From an uncultured Lachnospiraceae bacterium (lineage in GTDB: Bacteria; Bacillota_A; Clostridia; Lachnospirales; Lachnospiraceae): a stretch of DNA of 38,477 nt. The notes beneath the pieces were generated by a model. It worked only from the letters and a program-made list of their open reading frames with translations. It did no database searches and was not told the origin of the DNA. Where the stretch lies: contig CAJLNC010000018.1 of NCBI GenBank assembly GCA_905207905.1, forward strand, positions 1-38,477. The letters are read 5' to 3'. Position numbers and translations under genes: made by a program. Positions 36,954 through 38,477 of the stretch are shown here, one piece after another (the first letter of the stretch is position 1; each line of letters starts with the position of its first letter).

Positions 36954-38477
36954 ATGATGAACAGATTTTTTCATTACAAAGACCGTGGAGGAACCTTGGG
37001 AGGGGAAATATCCGCTGGCCTGGGAATGCTTTTTCTGGCAGTGTGCGGGCTATTTGTGAATATGCAGCTCATTGCCAAGCTGAGTATTTCCGGAGCCTAT
37101 GAGGCTGCCAATACTCAGCAGATTGCTGTGAATGGTGAATATTATGCCCAGACCTGGTTTCTGTCCATGATCATCGCTTTTGCAGGAAGTTTACTGATCG
37201 GCCTGGTGGCCAGGCTTCCTTTGATTCAAGTGTCGGGACTGGGAGTTTCCACTGTGCTGGTTTCTATGATCGGCATTGAGACTGGCTTGAATTATTACAA
37301 TCTTTTGTTTGTATGCTTCGTCAGCTCCATCGTTTACACGTTCCTGATGGTGCTTCCGGGAGTGAGGCAGTTTCTTTTTCAGGCACTCCCGAAACCGGTG
37401 AGAAAAGCGCTTCCGGCTGCGTCAGGTCTGCTAATGGCCTGGATTGCCATTCAGCTTACAGGGATTGTGAACCTGTCAGGCAGCAATATCAGTATTTATG
37501 GGGCAGGAACCAATGGTCTGGTGAGCAGCGAGAGCGTGCTGCTGTCTGGCGGTGTGGCGCTGAACCAGTATTCTTACACCACTGACAAATACCATCCGCT
37601 GCTTTTGATCGGAACCATCTCTGTGGTGGCAACGATCATCCTGTTTTTGCTGGTGCGTCAGAGACTGAAACATCCCTGTTTTGTATCCCTTATGGGAGGA
37701 ACCGGATTTTTTCTGGCAGTGAGTATTTTTAATGTCTGCTTTGACCTGAATACGAAAAAGTTTACATTGGATTCTCTTTGGGGCCGGCTTTGGATGGTGG
37801 GCAGTGAGGATGCCATGCAGACGCACCTTTCGGCAATGCTTCGAAGCTTTTCTTTCACCAGAGTGCTGACAAAAGGATCAAATTTCAGCGCTTATACCGA
37901 GGCCGGAGGCAATGTGATCCTGCTCTTTGCAGTAGGGATTCTTACCTTCCTCCTGCTGAATATGTATGAATCCCAGGCAGTACTCCAGGTGGTGTCGAAG
38001 GATACCGGTGTTTTTGATGCAGGAGAAGATAAGGATATCCAGAAGGCGATGATCTGCAATGCGGTGGTGAATATAGCTGCCCCCCTGATCGGAACCACAC
38101 CGGTGACTATCGGGAAGGCTTCTGTGGCGGCAGGAAAGGATGGGGCAAAATCGGGGCTGGCTTCTGTGGTGGCATCCGTAGGTTTTTTTGTATCTATTTT
38201 TGTTTGGATCATCCCCTTCCTTTTTGCTACAGCATTTTCCTACAATATCACCTTCAATCTTTATGGACATTACGGTACGGTCATGCAGCTTATGTCAGAA
38301 ACCGGATTTGTGGTGGCAGATGCGATGATGGCTATAATCGGAGTGTCCATGGCAGCCAGCTGCATGGAGAAGGGCTGGGATAGTTTTTCTGATGCAGCAT
38401 CCTTTGCAGTGACAGTGGCAGGAACCTTCTTCCTTTCCAACCTGGCAGCGGGGGCAGCTCTTGGAACTGCGGCCTAC
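36954..38477 (+). CDS. AzgA-like (NCS2) purine/nucleobase permease, 3' end missing
   Basis: The frame is open from the ATG pair at 36954/36957 to the end of the window (508 residues) without a stop. TGGAG just upstream slightly favours 36957. It is an integral membrane protein with more than ten hydrophobic helices. The N terminus NRFFHYKDRGGTLGGEISAG, then PLIQVSGLGVSTVLVSMIG and LPKPVRKALPAASGLLMAWIAIQ, follow the AzgA-type pattern (RFFxLxxxGTTxxxEIxAG; PGMGLNAFFA; IPxxLKxAIxAGIGLFLAFIGL). Several usually conserved substrate residues are replaced, for example the PGMGLN equivalent is VSGLGVS, so the substrate may not be a purine. It lies 93 bp after paralogue B in the same direction. Confidence 0.78.
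   Translation, partial: MMNRFFHYKDRGGTLGGEISAGLGMLFLAVCGLFVNMQLIAKLSISGAYEAANTQQIAVNGEYYAQTWFLSMIIAFAGSLLIGLVARLPLIQVSGLGVSTVLVSMIGIETGLNYYNLLFVCFVSSIVYTFLMVLPGVRQFLFQALPKPVRKALPAASGLLMAWIAIQLTGIVNLSGSNISIYGAGTNGLVSSESVLLSGGVALNQYSYTTDKYHPLLLIGTISVVATIILFLLVRQRLKHPCFVSLMGGTGFFLAVSIFNVCFDLNTKKFTLDSLWGRLWMVGSEDAMQTHLSAMLRSFSFTRVLTKGSNFSAYTEAGGNVILLFAVGILTFLLLNMYESQAVLQVVSKDTGVFDAGEDKDIQKAMICNAVVNIAAPLIGTTPVTIGKASVAAGKDGAKSGLASVVASVGFFVSIFVWIIPFLFATAFSYNITFNLYGHYGTVMQLMSETGFVVADAMMAIIGVSMAASCMEKGWDSFSDAASFAVTVAGTFFLSNLAAGAALGTAAY

Overview
The window looks like a stretch of a Gram-positive anaerobe of the class Clostridia, most likely Lachnospiraceae. The evidence is strong AGGAGG ribosome sites, TTGACA/TATAAT promoters, a type III glutamine synthetase, a three-piece glutamate synthase, an AgrA/AgrC-like pair, a domain-swapped GH3 enzyme of the rumen/gut clostridial type, and moderate GC. 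Genus is inferred only. No rRNA, tRNA, insertion sequence or CRISPR array was seen.

Region 1 (1-2757): the 3' part of a MATE efflux pump, then a uracil/xanthine permease behind a promoter that is embedded in a 33-bp palindrome.

Region 2 (2821-18359): a glutamine/nitrogen super-locus. Leftward, one operon encodes a split glutamate synthase (amidotransferase, ferredoxin-type FMN domain, GXGXG domain), a type I glutamine synthetase and an ANTAR RNA-binding regulator with a degenerate receiver. Rightward, a second operon encodes type III glutamine synthetase, asparagine synthetase, CTP synthase and both carbamoyl-phosphate synthetase subunits. Thus one intergenic region (8254-8685) drives synthesis of glutamine and glutamate on one side, and glutamine synthesis plus glutamine-consuming amidotransferases on the other. 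The two back-to-back promoters each run straight into a very long intrinsic-terminator hairpin. The left arm of each terminator can refold into a small hairpin with a six-base loop of the A-N-N-G-N-N type known to be bound by ANTAR proteins. I read this as a bidirectional attenuator controlled by the ANTAR protein encoded at the end of the leftward operon. This is the most interesting system in the window.

Region 3 (18436-23798): a sodium:alanine symporter, a convergent methyltransferase overlapping its 3' end, and an autoregulated YtrA-type GntR/ABC-transporter operon with a perfect 9-4-9 operator.

Region 4 (24120-28418): a FadR-type GntR regulator, a GntP-family gluconate-type permease and an IlvD/Edd-family dehydratase, probably a sugar-acid catabolic unit, with paired operator-like palindromes around the permease promoter and a pair of mutually exclusive hairpins at the permease stop codon.

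Region 5 (29051-38477): an AgrA/AgrC-like two-component system, a secreted GH3 enzyme with reversed domain order, two tandem secreted paralogues of unknown function, and the start of an AzgA-like purine permease that runs off the end. The gaps between these genes hold hairpins, and a 22-bp-spaced direct repeat lies upstream of the GH3 gene. It may be the binding site of the LytTR regulator.
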